Source: Paenibacillus spongiae (GTDB lineage Bacteria > Bacillota > Bacilli > Paenibacillales > Paenibacillaceae). Taken from it: a DNA stretch of 64,000 nucleotides. Shown one piece after another: positions 33,303-43,052 of this stretch. The stretch is from positions 3,924,501 to 3,988,500 of the forward strand of contig NZ_CP091430.1 of the NCBI RefSeq assembly GCF_024734895.1. Direction: 5' to 3'. The translations under genes and the position numbers were made by a program. Within the stretch, counting starts at the first letter, position 1. Every line of letters begins with the position of its first letter. The notes below the pieces were generated by a model. That model had not been told where the DNA came from. It saw only the letters and a program-made list of their open reading frames with translations, and did no database searches.

Positions 33303-33756
33303 CATGGGAGGGAGTTGTGCGGCAGTTCCGGAATCACGGTTACCGAGCAAATAATACGAGTCATGTTCTAGTGACTGAAAAATGAATCCGCAGCGGTTTT
33401 GCGTCGATGGCGCGGAAATGATTAAAGAGGGTGACGCGGCTTTTAATTAACGGCATCAGCCCTTAGGGTTGGACTGCAGGCTCCGAGTATGAATCGGAAG
33501 CGGCGGTCCGGCCCTTTTTCGTGTGTCAGGCAATGCACCGAAGCACCGCCCCCGCCTGCATGTTTCACCGCGTAAATTCGCGCTTTTACCGGTAAATAAG
33601 AGGAAGGATGTAAAGAAACGCCGATCGCGAAAGAACTGCCGATGTACAAAGAAAGCGCCTTCTTATAAAGTGATTTCAGGCGGGACAGGCCGGACACAGG
33701 AATGTAACTCGCCGCTTCCGTCCCCCCATTACGCAACCGAAAGAGGTGAATCAATC
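33303..33756. other. Leader region of the second sugar-importer operon
   Basis: GC-rich stretch with no convincing gene: the frame of the following permease is open back to 33523 but has no ribosome site. Short palindromes occur (TCCGA...TCGGA near 33485; CGCG-TAAATT-CGCG near 33570). A promoter must lie here; none matches consensus well. Confidence 0.3.
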
Positions 33757-34713
33757 TTGAAGCATGCGCCGCTTGCGACCGCCCGGCTGCGGGCCGCCAC
33801 GGCGGAACGTTCGCCGCTCGTCAAGTCGCTGCGCAAAAATTGGGATTTATATCTGCTTATCGTACCGGTTATCGCCTACTACATCATCTTCCACTATATT
33901 CCGATGTACGGGCTGCAAATCGCGTTCAAAGACTTCATTGCTACGAAAGGCATTACCGGGAGCCCCTGGGTCGGCCTGAAGCACTTCGAGCGCTTCTTCG
34001 ACAGCTACTACTTCTGGCGGCTGATCAAGAATACGCTCGGCATCGGATTGTACGAGCTGGCAGTCGGCTTTCCCATTCCGATTCTGCTCGCGCTCATGAT
34101 CAACGAGATCCGCAGTGAGCGGTTCAAGAAGACCGTACAGACCGTAACGTACGCGCCTCATTTCTTGTCCGTCGTTGTTCTCGTCGGGATGCTCATGATG
34201 TTCCTCTCGCCGCAGCACGGCATCGTGAACCTGATCATCCGGCTGTTCGGAGGCGAACCCGTCTCCTTCATGACCGAGCCGGGATGGTTCAAGACGCTGT
34301 ATGTCTTCTCGGGCGTTTGGCAGCAGATGGGCTGGAGCTCGATCATCTATTTGGCCGCCCTGACCGGTATCGATCCCCAACTGCACGAGGCGGCGAAGGT
34401 GGACGGAGCATCCCGGCTGCAACGCATCTGGCACATCAATATTCCGGGCATCGCACCGACCATCGTCATTCTGCTCATTCTGAACATCGGCTCTATTCTG
34501 GGCGTCGGCTTTGAGAAGGTCTTCCTGATGCAGAACAGCCTCAATATGGAGAGCTCGGACGTCATCTCCACGTATGTCTACCGCAGCGGGATCGTGGGTG
34601 CCCAGTACAGCTTCTCCGCCGCAGTCGGATTGTTCAACGCCGTCATCAATTTCGGCATGCTTGTCATTGTCAACTACATCGCGAGAAAGGTGGGGCAAAC
34701 GAGCCTATGGTAA
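33757..34713 (+). CDS. Sugar ABC-importer permease (LplB-type), operon 2
   Basis: A 318-residue CUT1 permease. Landmarks are the N-terminal helix NWDLYLLIVPVIAYYIIFHY, MYGLQIAFKDF, QTVTYAPHFLSVVVLVGMLM, and the EAA loop HEAAKVDGASRLQRIWHINI at ~210-229. TTG 33757 with AAAGAGGTGA upstream is chosen; the 78 open codons before it are Arg/Lys/Pro-rich and not family-like. First gene of a three-gene importer with its own regulator. As in operon 1, no ATPase is encoded. Confidence 0.92.
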   Translation: MKHAPLATARLRAATAERSPLVKSLRKNWDLYLLIVPVIAYYIIFHYIPMYGLQIAFKDFIATKGITGSPWVGLKHFERFFDSYYFWRLIKNTLGIGLYELAVGFPIPILLALMINEIRSERFKKTVQTVTYAPHFLSVVVLVGMLMMFLSPQHGIVNLIIRLFGGEPVSFMTEPGWFKTLYVFSGVWQQMGWSSIIYLAALTGIDPQLHEAAKVDGASRLQRIWHINIPGIAPTIVILLILNIGSILGVGFEKVFLMQNSLNMESSDVISTYVYRSGIVGAQYSFSAAVGLFNAVINFGMLVIVNYIARKVGQTSLW

Positions 34714-35591
34714 AACAGTCGTTCGGCGACCGGATGTTCGATGCGATCAACCATGTGCTGCTGCTGCTCTTGCTCGCCGTAGTGCTGTATCCGCTCGTAT
34801 TCGTCGTCAGCGCCTCGATCAGCGATCCGTCCGCCGTTCTGAACGGAGAGGTCTGGCTGTGGCCCAAGGATCTGTCGATTACGGGCTATAAGAAAGTATT
34901 CGCCAATCAGGATATTCTGAGAGGTTATTTGAACACGATTGTGTATACGATTCTCGGTACCTGCGTCAATTTGGTCATGACCGTCATGGCGGCTTATCCG
35001 CTGTCGCGCAAGGAATTCTACGGCCGCAATGCCGTTACGGCGCTATTCGTCTTCACCCTGTTCTTCAGCGGCGGCCTGATTCCCTCTTATCTGCTCGTAA
35101 AGAATCTCGGCATGGTCAACACGATGTGGGCGCTGATTATCCCTAATGCGGTCGCGATCTGGAACATCATCATCATGCGGACGTTCTTTCAGCAGAGCAT
35201 TCCGGGGGAGGTGCAGGAGTCGGCCCAAATAGACGGCTGCGGCAACATCCGGATTCTGCTCAAAATCGTGCTGCCGCTCTCCCTTCCGATTCTGGCGGTG
35301 ATGACCCTGTTCTACAGCGTCGCCCACTGGAACGCGTTCTTCAACGCGCTGATCTACCTGACGGACCGGGGCAAATATCCGCTTCAGCTGATCTTGAGGG
35401 AAATTCTGATCCAGAGCAACATGCAGGAGATGATTCAGACGAACGAAGAGTCGCTCGCGAAGAGCATCATGGAAGCCGAATCGATCAAATACGCGGTTGT
35501 CATTATTGCCAATCTGCCGGTTCTTCTGCTTTATCCGTTTCTGCAGCGCTACTTTGTCAAGGGGATGATCATCGGGGCTGTCAAAGGCTAG
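34707..35591 (+). CDS. Sugar ABC-importer permease (LplC-type), operon 2
   Basis: A 294-residue MalG/LplC-type permease. FDAINHVLLLLLLAVVLYP starts it, the EAA loop is QESAQIDGCGNIRILLKIVL at ~176-195, and the tail is PFLQRYFVKGMIIGAVKG. Its ATG lies inside the last codons of the previous permease (7-base overlap), which indicates translational coupling. It pairs with that permease to form the channel. Confidence 0.93.
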   Translation: MVKQSFGDRMFDAINHVLLLLLLAVVLYPLVFVVSASISDPSAVLNGEVWLWPKDLSITGYKKVFANQDILRGYLNTIVYTILGTCVNLVMTVMAAYPLSRKEFYGRNAVTALFVFTLFFSGGLIPSYLLVKNLGMVNTMWALIIPNAVAIWNIIIMRTFFQQSIPGEVQESAQIDGCGNIRILLKIVLPLSLPILAVMTLFYSVAHWNAFFNALIYLTDRGKYPLQLILREILIQSNMQEMIQTNEESLAKSIMEAESIKYAVVIIANLPVLLLYPFLQRYFVKGMIIGAVKG

Positions 35592-35627
35592 GCAAGAAAT
35601 ACGCGAAGACTAAGGAGGAGTAAAATA

Positions 35628-37253
35628 ATGAAGCTGAAAGTCTGGATGACATCCGCCCTCGCCGCCGTCATGGCGGTCAGCCTGCTGGCGGGATGTGCTA
35701 ACGATTCGCCCCCGGCAACTGGAGGCGAAGGCGGAGAAAGCGGCGATAAGGCAGCCGTCAACGGAAGCGGCATGCCGATCGTCGCGGACAAGGTCAACCT
35801 GAAGATGATCGCGGGCAAGGCGCCGACGACGGCGCCGGACTGGAAGCAGACGATGCTGTGGCAGGAATACGAGAAGATGTCCAACATCCATGTCGAGTGG
35901 GAGATGATTCCGTTCGACAGCCTGGCGGAGAAGCGCAACATTATGCTGGCCGGGGGCGACTATCCGGATGCGTTCTTCACCGCGCAAATTCCAACGGCCG
36001 ACCTGCTAAAGTACGGCTCGCAGGGAGTCTTCGTCAAGCTGAACGATCTGATCGACGAGTATGCGCCCAATCTAAAAGCGATTATGGAGAAATATCCGGA
36101 AGTAAAGAAAGGAATGACGATGCCGGACGGCAATATCTACGGCTTCCCGATGATTCTCGATCCGGAGTTCACCTCCGTTCTCGCCGGCGGCAAAATGTGG
36201 CTCAAGAAGGACTGGCTGGACAAGCTGAACCTGAAGGAGCCGGAAACGACGGAGGAATTCTATGAGATGCTGAAGGCGTTCAAGGAGGGAGATCCGAACG
36301 GCAACGGCCAGCCGGACGAGATTCCATATGAGGGCGTCGGATTGGGGTCTTTCATTAACTACATCAACGGCGCGTGGGGACTAGGCAACCGGGGTGTCCG
36401 GAATGCCAACGTTGATGTCGAACCGGGCGCGGACAAGCTGCGCTTCATCCCGGTCGATCCGCAGTACAAGGAGATGCTCCAGTACGTACGGAAGCTCTAT
36501 GACGAGGGACTGATCGCCAAAGACATCTTCACCATCCAGGCGAATCAGTATTACGCCACCGGCGCGAAGGGCGTATACGGCACGACCATCACGACGAGCC
36601 CTTACACACTGATGAAGCAGAAGGATTATATCGGATTGGGCGCGCTGCAGGGTCCTCATGGCGATCAAATCTGGTCCGCCGTCGGCTCCGCGCTCTCTTC
36701 GGCGGGCGCCTTCGTCATTACGGACCGGAACAAGCATCCGGAGGCGACGGTTCGCTGGATCGATCATCTGTACAGCGACGAGGGCAGCAAGATGTTCTTT
36801 ATGGGCTTCGAAGGGAAATCCTATGAGATCGATCCTTCAGGCGAGATTGCGTATACGAAAGAGATTACCGAAAATCCGGACGGGCTTACCTTCGAACAGG
36901 CTCTCGTTAAGTATGTCGTTTGGCCGGGCGGAGGCTATCCGAACATCGTGCGACAGAAGTTCTTTAAAGGTGCGGAGAGCCAGCCGGAGGCGGTCGAGGC
37001 TGCGAAGCGGTTCGCGAATCAGTTTCCGGAGGAGATCTGGCCGGCCTTCAACCTTACGGTGGAAGAGAGTGACCAAATGGCGACGCTGGGAGCCGATATC
37101 AACAGCTATGTCGCGGAGATGCAGGCGAAATTCGTATCCGGCAAAGAGTCTTTCGAAGAATGGGACCGTTACGTGGATACGCTGAAGAAAATGGGGCTGG
37201 ACCAGTATATGAAGATTTATCAGAGCGCCTATGAGCGCTATAAGCAAGGGTGA
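35628..37253 (+). CDS. Sugar-binding lipoprotein, operon 2
   Basis: A 541-residue solute-binding lipoprotein. The signal ends in lipobox SLLAGC (Cys23), then a Gly/Glu-rich linker. LplA-like body: MLAGGDYPDAFFTAQIPTAD, VKLNDLIDEYAPNLKAIMEK, WIDHLYSDEGSKMFFMGFEG. AAGGAGGAG precedes the ATG, 36 bases after the permease. The ligand is unknown because the operon has no glycosidase. Its C-terminus is like the stub at 1365-1514. Confidence 0.92.
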   Translation: MKLKVWMTSALAAVMAVSLLAGCANDSPPATGGEGGESGDKAAVNGSGMPIVADKVNLKMIAGKAPTTAPDWKQTMLWQEYEKMSNIHVEWEMIPFDSLAEKRNIMLAGGDYPDAFFTAQIPTADLLKYGSQGVFVKLNDLIDEYAPNLKAIMEKYPEVKKGMTMPDGNIYGFPMILDPEFTSVLAGGKMWLKKDWLDKLNLKEPETTEEFYEMLKAFKEGDPNGNGQPDEIPYEGVGLGSFINYINGAWGLGNRGVRNANVDVEPGADKLRFIPVDPQYKEMLQYVRKLYDEGLIAKDIFTIQANQYYATGAKGVYGTTITTSPYTLMKQKDYIGLGALQGPHGDQIWSAVGSALSSAGAFVITDRNKHPEATVRWIDHLYSDEGSKMFFMGFEGKSYEIDPSGEIAYTKEITENPDGLTFEQALVKYVVWPGGGYPNIVRQKFFKGAESQPEAVEAAKRFANQFPEEIWPAFNLTVEESDQMATLGADINSYVAEMQAKFVSGKESFEEWDRYVDTLKKMGLDQYMKIYQSAYERYKQG

Positions 37254-37357
37254 TTCCTGTCCGTGCCGGGTGCTGCCGGCGTTCCCGACACGCGGGACGC
37301 CGGGGACTCGGCCATTTCCACTTTTCTGATCCAATACTTGCCAGGGAGAGTGGTTGC

Positions 37358-39664
37358 ATGATCAGAAGCCAGCGCTTTTACCATTATCTGTTCTCCTATA
37401 TTCTCATGACGGTCCTCCTGCTCGTGATTATGAGCAGCGTGATCTATTCCAATTTTCTAAACACGCTCCGCAAGGAGGTGGAGCAATCGACGATCGCTTC
37501 GCTGGATCAGTTCCGGGATGCCGTCGATCTTCGCATGCAGGAGCTCAACCGGATGGCCATGCAAATTTCCGCCAACCCGCTTCTCACACCCTTTATGGTG
37601 ACAGAGGACGGTTACGGTCCGTACAAAGCGGTTGCGGAGCTCAAGCAGTATCTGTCCACCAATCTCTTCATACACGATATCGTCATCCGGTTCAATGCCC
37701 GCGAGCCTGAACAGATGTATGGGGCCAGCGGCACCTACGGCATTGATCTGTTCTTCGAGGATATTTACCGTTATCAGGAATGGAGCAAAGCGGATTTTCT
37801 GCGGACCAGCGCCTCCATCCAAGCGCCGGTCATGCGTCCGCTGGAGCCCATACGGTTCAACCGGTTCACGGACGAGCGCTTCGCCACGTACATAGCCCCG
37901 CTCCCGGCCGGCTCCGATGCCCCTTACGGCGTCGCTTTGTTTCTCATCGCCGAGAATGCGTTTCGCAGTCTTGCGGTGAATGTCCTCGGTGATTATGACG
38001 GTCTGCTCTATGTGCTGGATGAACGATTCGGCGTGCTGTACGAATACAGGAACGGGGAACCAAAGGAGATAAGCGAGCGCATGCTGGAGCAGATCCGCGG
38101 CCAGGATCCGGACTGGAGGATCGGCAGCTTCGCCGCCTTGGACCGGAAATTTACGGCGGTGAGGCTGCCCTCGGGCAGCCGGGACCGATCCTACGTTGCG
38201 GTGATGCCCGAGGGACAAATCATGCGCAAGGTGGATGAAACCCGGGTGCTGTTCAACGCTACGGTCATCAGCGTCTTTGTGCTGGGCGTCATTCTCGCGG
38301 TCGGCTTCTCTATCCGTCACTATAAGCCGCTGCAGCGGCTCGCCGGGATCGTCTCGAGCCAGCAGCAGGGTGCGGCCGTTGTCCGGGGCAAGACCAGCGA
38401 TGAGCTAGCCTTCATCTCCTCTGCCATCGCCCAGATGGCCCGGGAGAACGAAGGGCTGCTTCACCGGCTGCGCAGCCAGGCCGGCGCCTTGAGGGAGCAA
38501 GCGCTCCTTACGCTAATCAAGGGGAAGTTGAAGACGCCGGAGGAATGGGAGGATATGCTGAGCTTCTCGAATTTACGCCTGGATCGGCCGCATTTTGCCG
38601 TGCTGCTGTTTCTGATCGACGATTACGGGAGGTTCCGCCGCGATAATTCGGAATCGATGCAGGAGCTGCTTAAGTACAGCCTGATCAAGGTGCTGGAGGA
38701 GCTGTCGATCGAGGCCGGGAGCGGGTACGGCATCGAGCTGATCGATGGGCGGGGCATTGCATTCCTGCTCAACCTGAACGAAGGGTTCGACGATCCCGCC
38801 GTTATACGGGAGATTGCGGAGAAAGCCAAGCACGTGTTCCTGCAATTCCGATTTACGGCGACGATCGGAATCGGCGGCATCTGCAGCGACATAACGGCCA
38901 TCTCGCGATCTTTCGTTGAAGCGACCCATGCAGCCCGTCACCGCTTCGTCAGGGGAGGGAATCAGATCATCTTCTTCCACGATATCGAGCCGGTCAAGGC
39001 AGGGGTGCACGGGTACCCGGTGGAGCATGTCGAGCAGTTGGTGAAGGTGATCAAGCAGGGCAACAGCCGCGAGCTTGGCGATACGGTGCGGGAAGCATTC
39101 CGGCACATCGTGGAGAAGAACGTCCCGATCGAGGCGGCGGAGAGCATCAGTTTCGATATCGTCAATAGTATCGTAAAGACGCTGATTGAGCTCGATATCG
39201 AAATCGACGAAGATCTCGGCGAAACGATGGAGCGGCTGTTCGTCCCGCATTTCGAGACGATCGAGGAGCTGGAGCAGGCTGTAACGGAGATCTGCGGCAA
39301 CGTATGCCGTTACATCGCCGATCAGAAGGAGAGCAAGAACGTTCTCATGCTGGGCCGGATGAACGCGTTCATCGAAGCGCACTATACCGATCATACGATC
39401 AGCCTGGAGGTTATTGCCGAACAATTCGGTTTGTCGCCTTCCTATGCGACCCGATTCTTCAAGGACCAGACCGGCAATCCGCTGATGCGGCATATCGACA
39501 CCTTGCGCATGCGCAGGGCGAAGCATCTATTGAAGACAACCAAGCTCAATTTGAAAGAGATCATGGTGGAAGTCGGCTATATGGACTCGACTAATTTCAT
39601 TCGGAAGTTCAAGAAAATCGAGGGCATGACACCGATTCAATACCGGAATCTGACTGGGGGTTGA
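37358..39664 (+). CDS. Membrane-bound sensor fused to AraC-type DNA-binding domain
   Basis: A 768-residue one-component regulator. TM1 at ~10-33 (YLFSYILMTVLLLVIMSSVI), a Cache-like extracellular sensor (~35-295), TM2 (~303-325, VISVFVLGVILAVGFSI), a long cytoplasmic middle, and an AraC double helix-turn-helix at ~670-768 (ISLEVIAEQFGLSPSYATRF; LNLKEIMVEVGYMDSTNFIR). It merges the jobs done by two proteins (kinase and regulator) in the 20-29 kb operon. ATG 37358 follows AGGGAGAG. It probably controls the importer just upstream. Confidence 0.9.
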   Translation: MIRSQRFYHYLFSYILMTVLLLVIMSSVIYSNFLNTLRKEVEQSTIASLDQFRDAVDLRMQELNRMAMQISANPLLTPFMVTEDGYGPYKAVAELKQYLSTNLFIHDIVIRFNAREPEQMYGASGTYGIDLFFEDIYRYQEWSKADFLRTSASIQAPVMRPLEPIRFNRFTDERFATYIAPLPAGSDAPYGVALFLIAENAFRSLAVNVLGDYDGLLYVLDERFGVLYEYRNGEPKEISERMLEQIRGQDPDWRIGSFAALDRKFTAVRLPSGSRDRSYVAVMPEGQIMRKVDETRVLFNATVISVFVLGVILAVGFSIRHYKPLQRLAGIVSSQQQGAAVVRGKTSDELAFISSAIAQMARENEGLLHRLRSQAGALREQALLTLIKGKLKTPEEWEDMLSFSNLRLDRPHFAVLLFLIDDYGRFRRDNSESMQELLKYSLIKVLEELSIEAGSGYGIELIDGRGIAFLLNLNEGFDDPAVIREIAEKAKHVFLQFRFTATIGIGGICSDITAISRSFVEATHAARHRFVRGGNQIIFFHDIEPVKAGVHGYPVEHVEQLVKVIKQGNSRELGDTVREAFRHIVEKNVPIEAAESISFDIVNSIVKTLIELDIEIDEDLGETMERLFVPHFETIEELEQAVTEICGNVCRYIADQKESKNVLMLGRMNAFIEAHYTDHTISLEVIAEQFGLSPSYATRFFKDQTGNPLMRHIDTLRMRRAKHLLKTTKLNLKEIMVEVGYMDSTNFIRKFKKIEGMTPIQYRNLTGG

Positions 39665-40113
39665 TCCAGGGTGGTTCTGACAAGAGCCGGCCGGCATTAT
39701 TAGCAAAAGAATCCAGGAAGATCGGAGACGACTCCTGTGCAACGATTGTCCGCCGGTGCCTATATCTGCTTCGCGGCTGCCTTTGCGCTGCATGGCGGCC
39801 CGAAAATCACCGCCGATGCAAGTAAGGGCTGCCGGGGCAGGGATATAAGGAATGGATGCCACCGGTCGCAGATTTAGCCCACAGAATTACGGAAACGCCT
39901 AAGAGGCAGATTGCGCCACCAATCTAGTCGTACAAATCGGACGGCGGAAATTCTCGACCGCAAGCTTGAGCAATCAAGCTTTTTTTCATTGGGTTCGTAC
40001 CTTTAGACCCAGATCTATCACGTATAGACCGAAGCAGTCGACACGACTTTTCATAATTACAAAATATTTCATTTTTTTATACATTTCTTTGACAACTTAA
40101 ATTAGGCACTGCG
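39665..40113. other. Gap between importer operon and injection-system operon
   Basis: No intact gene. It contains the terminator at 39963-39986. An AT-rich stretch (40050-40100) probably holds the promoter of the eCIS operon, for example TATACA near 40078, but no good -35/-10 pair is evident. The TTGACA at 40089 is too close to the ATG at 40114 to serve it. Confidence 0.35.
39963..39986 (+). terminator. Rho-independent terminator
   Basis: AGCTTGA-GCAA-TCAAGCT followed by six further Ts. It separates the importer operon from the contractile-injection operon. Confidence 0.85.
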
Positions 40114-42393
40114 ATGGATTTGACGAAACGGGAGGATGGGTTATATTACAAGGGTATTCCATATCATTCCATTCCTTCCAAGGAAATCGGAATCAGGAGG
40201 TCGAGCCGTTTCCCCATGGATCGCTTGCTGCAAACGACAATCGACGCCAATCTTGCAGAACCTCCTTATGCCGACAATTCGGAATACCTCATGGACGAAA
40301 TGAAACGTCTCGACTTGCTTCTTAGGATCAGCCTCATTCGCCAATCCGGACGGACGCTCGACCCTGCACTGGATTCTGCCGAGGCGCTCGGTTGGTCAGA
40401 AGAATTGTTAACGACACAACTACACGCCCTCAATACCTGCATTCATAACCGCAAAATACTCTCCATGCGCCAAAGCATTCATTTATCGCTCCCGTATTTG
40501 GCCCAACTGTTTCAATTGTCAGACATGGAATCAATCGTATTGCTGGTTGGACTTTCTCCTGAATTGGACCCGAAATACGAGAAGCTATTCGCTCGCTTGC
40601 AAGAGGATCCGACCGCTCTCCGACCGAGCGTTCACATGGTGCAACGGCTGCTGCAGACGATATCTCCGAGCCGAGTCTATGCCCAATCGATCTTCGACTC
40701 TACGGGTAAGCTCCTGAAATATCAGCTTCTGCATTACATGGAACCGGACGAAACCAACTATTTGCTCTCCCGCCATTTCTATGTCGACCCGCAGATAGTG
40801 CGCTTCCTTATCGGCATTGAACAGCTGGACGGGAGACTCGAAGGGGCGGCGTATTTTGCCCCGCATCGAGAAGATCCCGATATGGAATGGCTGCATCAAG
40901 ATGTGATAAATCGCATCCGTAGTCTTATCGAAAAGCAGCTCACTCCGAATGGCGGGTTGGAACAAAAGCTAATGTTCGTTTTAGCCGGGGAGCCCGGATC
41001 GGGCAAACAGCGCGTTGCAGAGTCCGTCTGCCGAAAGCTCGGTATATCGCTGCTCATCGGAGATATCGCCGTCATGCTTCATCACCCCACGACCTTCACC
41101 AGCCAATTGTTTTTGCTTTGCCGCGAAGCTCACATTCATCCCTCTGCACTCTGTCTCCTGCATACCAATTCGCTGTTTGAACAACCGGAGCAGCATCGCA
41201 AGGAAATCGCCGCATTCCTGGACATGATCGAGAAATTCCCGAACTTAACGTTCGTTTTGGGCAACAAACCCCGGTCTCTGTTGAGATCGCACGGAAACGG
41301 GGGGCTCATTGAGGTCGATGTTAAAATACCCGGACACGATTTACGCAAGAAGCTTTGGGAGCGTCTGGCCGATCGCGTCTCATTCGAGCATCCGCCCGAT
41401 TTCGACGCTATTGCCGAGAAGTTCAGCTTTACGCCCGGACGCATCCAGAACGTGCTGTTCCTAGCCCAGCGAGCGGCTCTATGGCGCAACCCTGAACATC
41501 CGAAGGTATCGCTGGCGGATCTGCAAGCGTCTTGCTATTCGCAGACCGAACACCATCTCTATGATGGACTTGCGGACAAACTGCTGCCTTCCGGTACGTT
41601 CAGGGATTTGATTGTGCCTGCGGAGCAAGCGGCAAGACTGCAAGAGTTGATCGATCAGGTGAAATATCGCCGCATCGTACATGGAGAGTGGGGCTTTGGG
41701 GAGAAGCTGCGACGGGGCAAAGGGCTCAATATTTTGCTGCACGGACCGCCAGGCACAGGGAAGACGATGGCGGCGGAAGTGATCGCAGGCGAGCTCGGGC
41801 TGGATTTGTACCGGATCGATCTCTCGCAAGTGGTGAGCAAGTACATCGGGGAAACCGAGAAAAACTTGCACCGGATCTTTCAAGCAGCAGAGCAAAGCTA
41901 CGCCATTTTGTTCTTCGACGAGGCGGATGCGCTTTTTGGCAAGCGAACCGACGTGAAGGATGCGCTGGACCGCCACGCCAACACCGAGATCGCATTTCTG
42001 CTGCAGAAGATGGAGGAGTACGACGGTATTACGATTCTCGCCACGAACTTGCTGCACAACTTGGACGCCGCTTTTATCCGCCGGATGCAATTCAGCATCG
42101 AGTTCCCGATCCCGGATGAAAGCAGCAGGCGCGATATTTGGAAAGCGATGTTCCCGGCTGATGCGCCGAAAAGCGAGGAGATCGACTACGATTTCCTTGC
42201 GCAGCGCTTTAAAGTTTCCGGGGGCCATATCAAGAACATCGTCCTATCTGCCGCGTTTCTCGCAGCCAAACAAGGACAATCCATCGGCATGGCGCATCTG
42301 ATTCCTGCCTTGAAGCGTGAGATGGACAAGTCCGGCAAGCTGACGTCCAAGGAAGACTTCAGTCCTTATTACACCTTGTTGGGAGGGGACTGA
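40114..42393 (+). CDS. eCIS AAA+ ATPase (Afp15/Pvc15-like)
   Basis: A 759-residue ATPase of the type found in every extracellular contractile injection system, where it is thought to help particle assembly or cargo loading. It has two ATPase modules. The first has GEPGSGKQ at 292-299 with Gln where Ser/Thr is normal, so it is probably degenerate. The second is canonical: GPPGTGKT 544-551, Walker B FFDEADALFG (Asp602-Glu603), sensor ILATNLLHNLD and a C-terminal arginine-finger region (FIRRMQF). The ribosome site is weak. First gene of the eCIS operon; the next gene starts 2 bases after its stop. Confidence 0.9.
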   Translation: MDLTKREDGLYYKGIPYHSIPSKEIGIRRSSRFPMDRLLQTTIDANLAEPPYADNSEYLMDEMKRLDLLLRISLIRQSGRTLDPALDSAEALGWSEELLTTQLHALNTCIHNRKILSMRQSIHLSLPYLAQLFQLSDMESIVLLVGLSPELDPKYEKLFARLQEDPTALRPSVHMVQRLLQTISPSRVYAQSIFDSTGKLLKYQLLHYMEPDETNYLLSRHFYVDPQIVRFLIGIEQLDGRLEGAAYFAPHREDPDMEWLHQDVINRIRSLIEKQLTPNGGLEQKLMFVLAGEPGSGKQRVAESVCRKLGISLLIGDIAVMLHHPTTFTSQLFLLCREAHIHPSALCLLHTNSLFEQPEQHRKEIAAFLDMIEKFPNLTFVLGNKPRSLLRSHGNGGLIEVDVKIPGHDLRKKLWERLADRVSFEHPPDFDAIAEKFSFTPGRIQNVLFLAQRAALWRNPEHPKVSLADLQASCYSQTEHHLYDGLADKLLPSGTFRDLIVPAEQAARLQELIDQVKYRRIVHGEWGFGEKLRRGKGLNILLHGPPGTGKTMAAEVIAGELGLDLYRIDLSQVVSKYIGETEKNLHRIFQAAEQSYAILFFDEADALFGKRTDVKDALDRHANTEIAFLLQKMEEYDGITILATNLLHNLDAAFIRRMQFSIEFPIPDESSRRDIWKAMFPADAPKSEEIDYDFLAQRFKVSGGHIKNIVLSAAFLAAKQGQSIGMAHLIPALKREMDKSGKLTSKEDFSPYYTLLGGD

Positions 42394-42395
42394 CC

Positions 42396-43013
42396 TTGAG
42401 TTCAAAAGCAATTTCGGATGTCGGCGATACGCTGCTTCAGCTGCTGCAGACCGAGATGGCGGATTTGATTCCAAACCCCAATCATATCGTGCTGCATTCT
42501 CCGGCAGGAATCGTAGAATCGAACGTTCGATTGTCGTTGTTCCTGTACAATTTGCTGGAAAATTCGTACATGCGCTATCAAGACAGCATCCTTCCGACGG
42601 ATGCAAATTACAAACTGCCGCCGCTCATCCTGGACTTGCATTACATGCTGACTGCATACTCCGCTGCGGAAACGTTGACCGAGCGGACGATGGAGGAACA
42701 TCAACTGCTAGGCAGAGCGATGAGCGTCCTGCACAATCATGCGTCGCTCGGGGGCGCCGAATTGAAAGGGAGTTTGGCCGGCAGCGACCAAGATTTACGC
42801 ATCACGCTGAATCCGGTCTCCGTGCCGGAGATATCCGACATCTGGACGGCTTTCTCGGATAATAATTTACGACTGTCGGTTTGTTACGTCGTATCACCGC
42901 TTATCATTTTGCCGGATCCATTGACTGTCGGACCTGCCAAAACGGTAGACACCCGAGTATTCAAATTCGCAGCGCCGGTTCAATTGCTCGCCCAGAAGGA
43001 CGATGACGCTTGA
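42396..43013 (+). CDS. DUF4255 eCIS cap/terminator protein (Afp16/Pvc16-like)
   Basis: A 205-residue DUF4255 (Pvc16_N) protein: AISDVGDTLLQLLQTEM at the start, the LSLFLYNLLENSYMRYQD strand-helix, LILDLHYMLTAYS, and LLGRAMSVLHNH. Homologues cap the distal end of the tube and sheath and fix particle length. TTG start with GGGAGGGG upstream, essentially abutting the ATPase stop. Confidence 0.88.
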   Translation: MSSKAISDVGDTLLQLLQTEMADLIPNPNHIVLHSPAGIVESNVRLSLFLYNLLENSYMRYQDSILPTDANYKLPPLILDLHYMLTAYSAAETLTERTMEEHQLLGRAMSVLHNHASLGGAELKGSLAGSDQDLRITLNPVSVPEISDIWTAFSDNNLRLSVCYVVSPLIILPDPLTVGPAKTVDTRVFKFAAPVQLLAQKDDDA

Positions 43014-43052
43014 CCTCAGGTTTAATTACAAAGCGATAGGGAGGATGAGAGG

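Noticed and set aside
33523..33756. 78-codon N-terminal extension of the operon-2 permease
   Set aside because: The extension is Arg/Lys/Pro-rich and unlike the family, and the AAAGAGGTGA ribosome site fits TTG 33757.
33847..34698. 283-codon minus-strand frame opposite a permease gene
   Set aside because: It is a mirror of the permease codons; the permease has EAA loop and membrane helices, and the opposite frame has none.
37457..38320. 287-codon minus-strand frame opposite the AraC-sensor gene
   Set aside because: The plus-strand protein has full domain support; the opposite frame is Asp/His/Arg-rich with no motifs or ribosome site.
40089..40113. TTGACA just before the eCIS ATPase as a promoter -35 box
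   Set aside because: A -10 element 17 bp on would fall at the ATG itself, so it could only drive a leaderless or downstream start.
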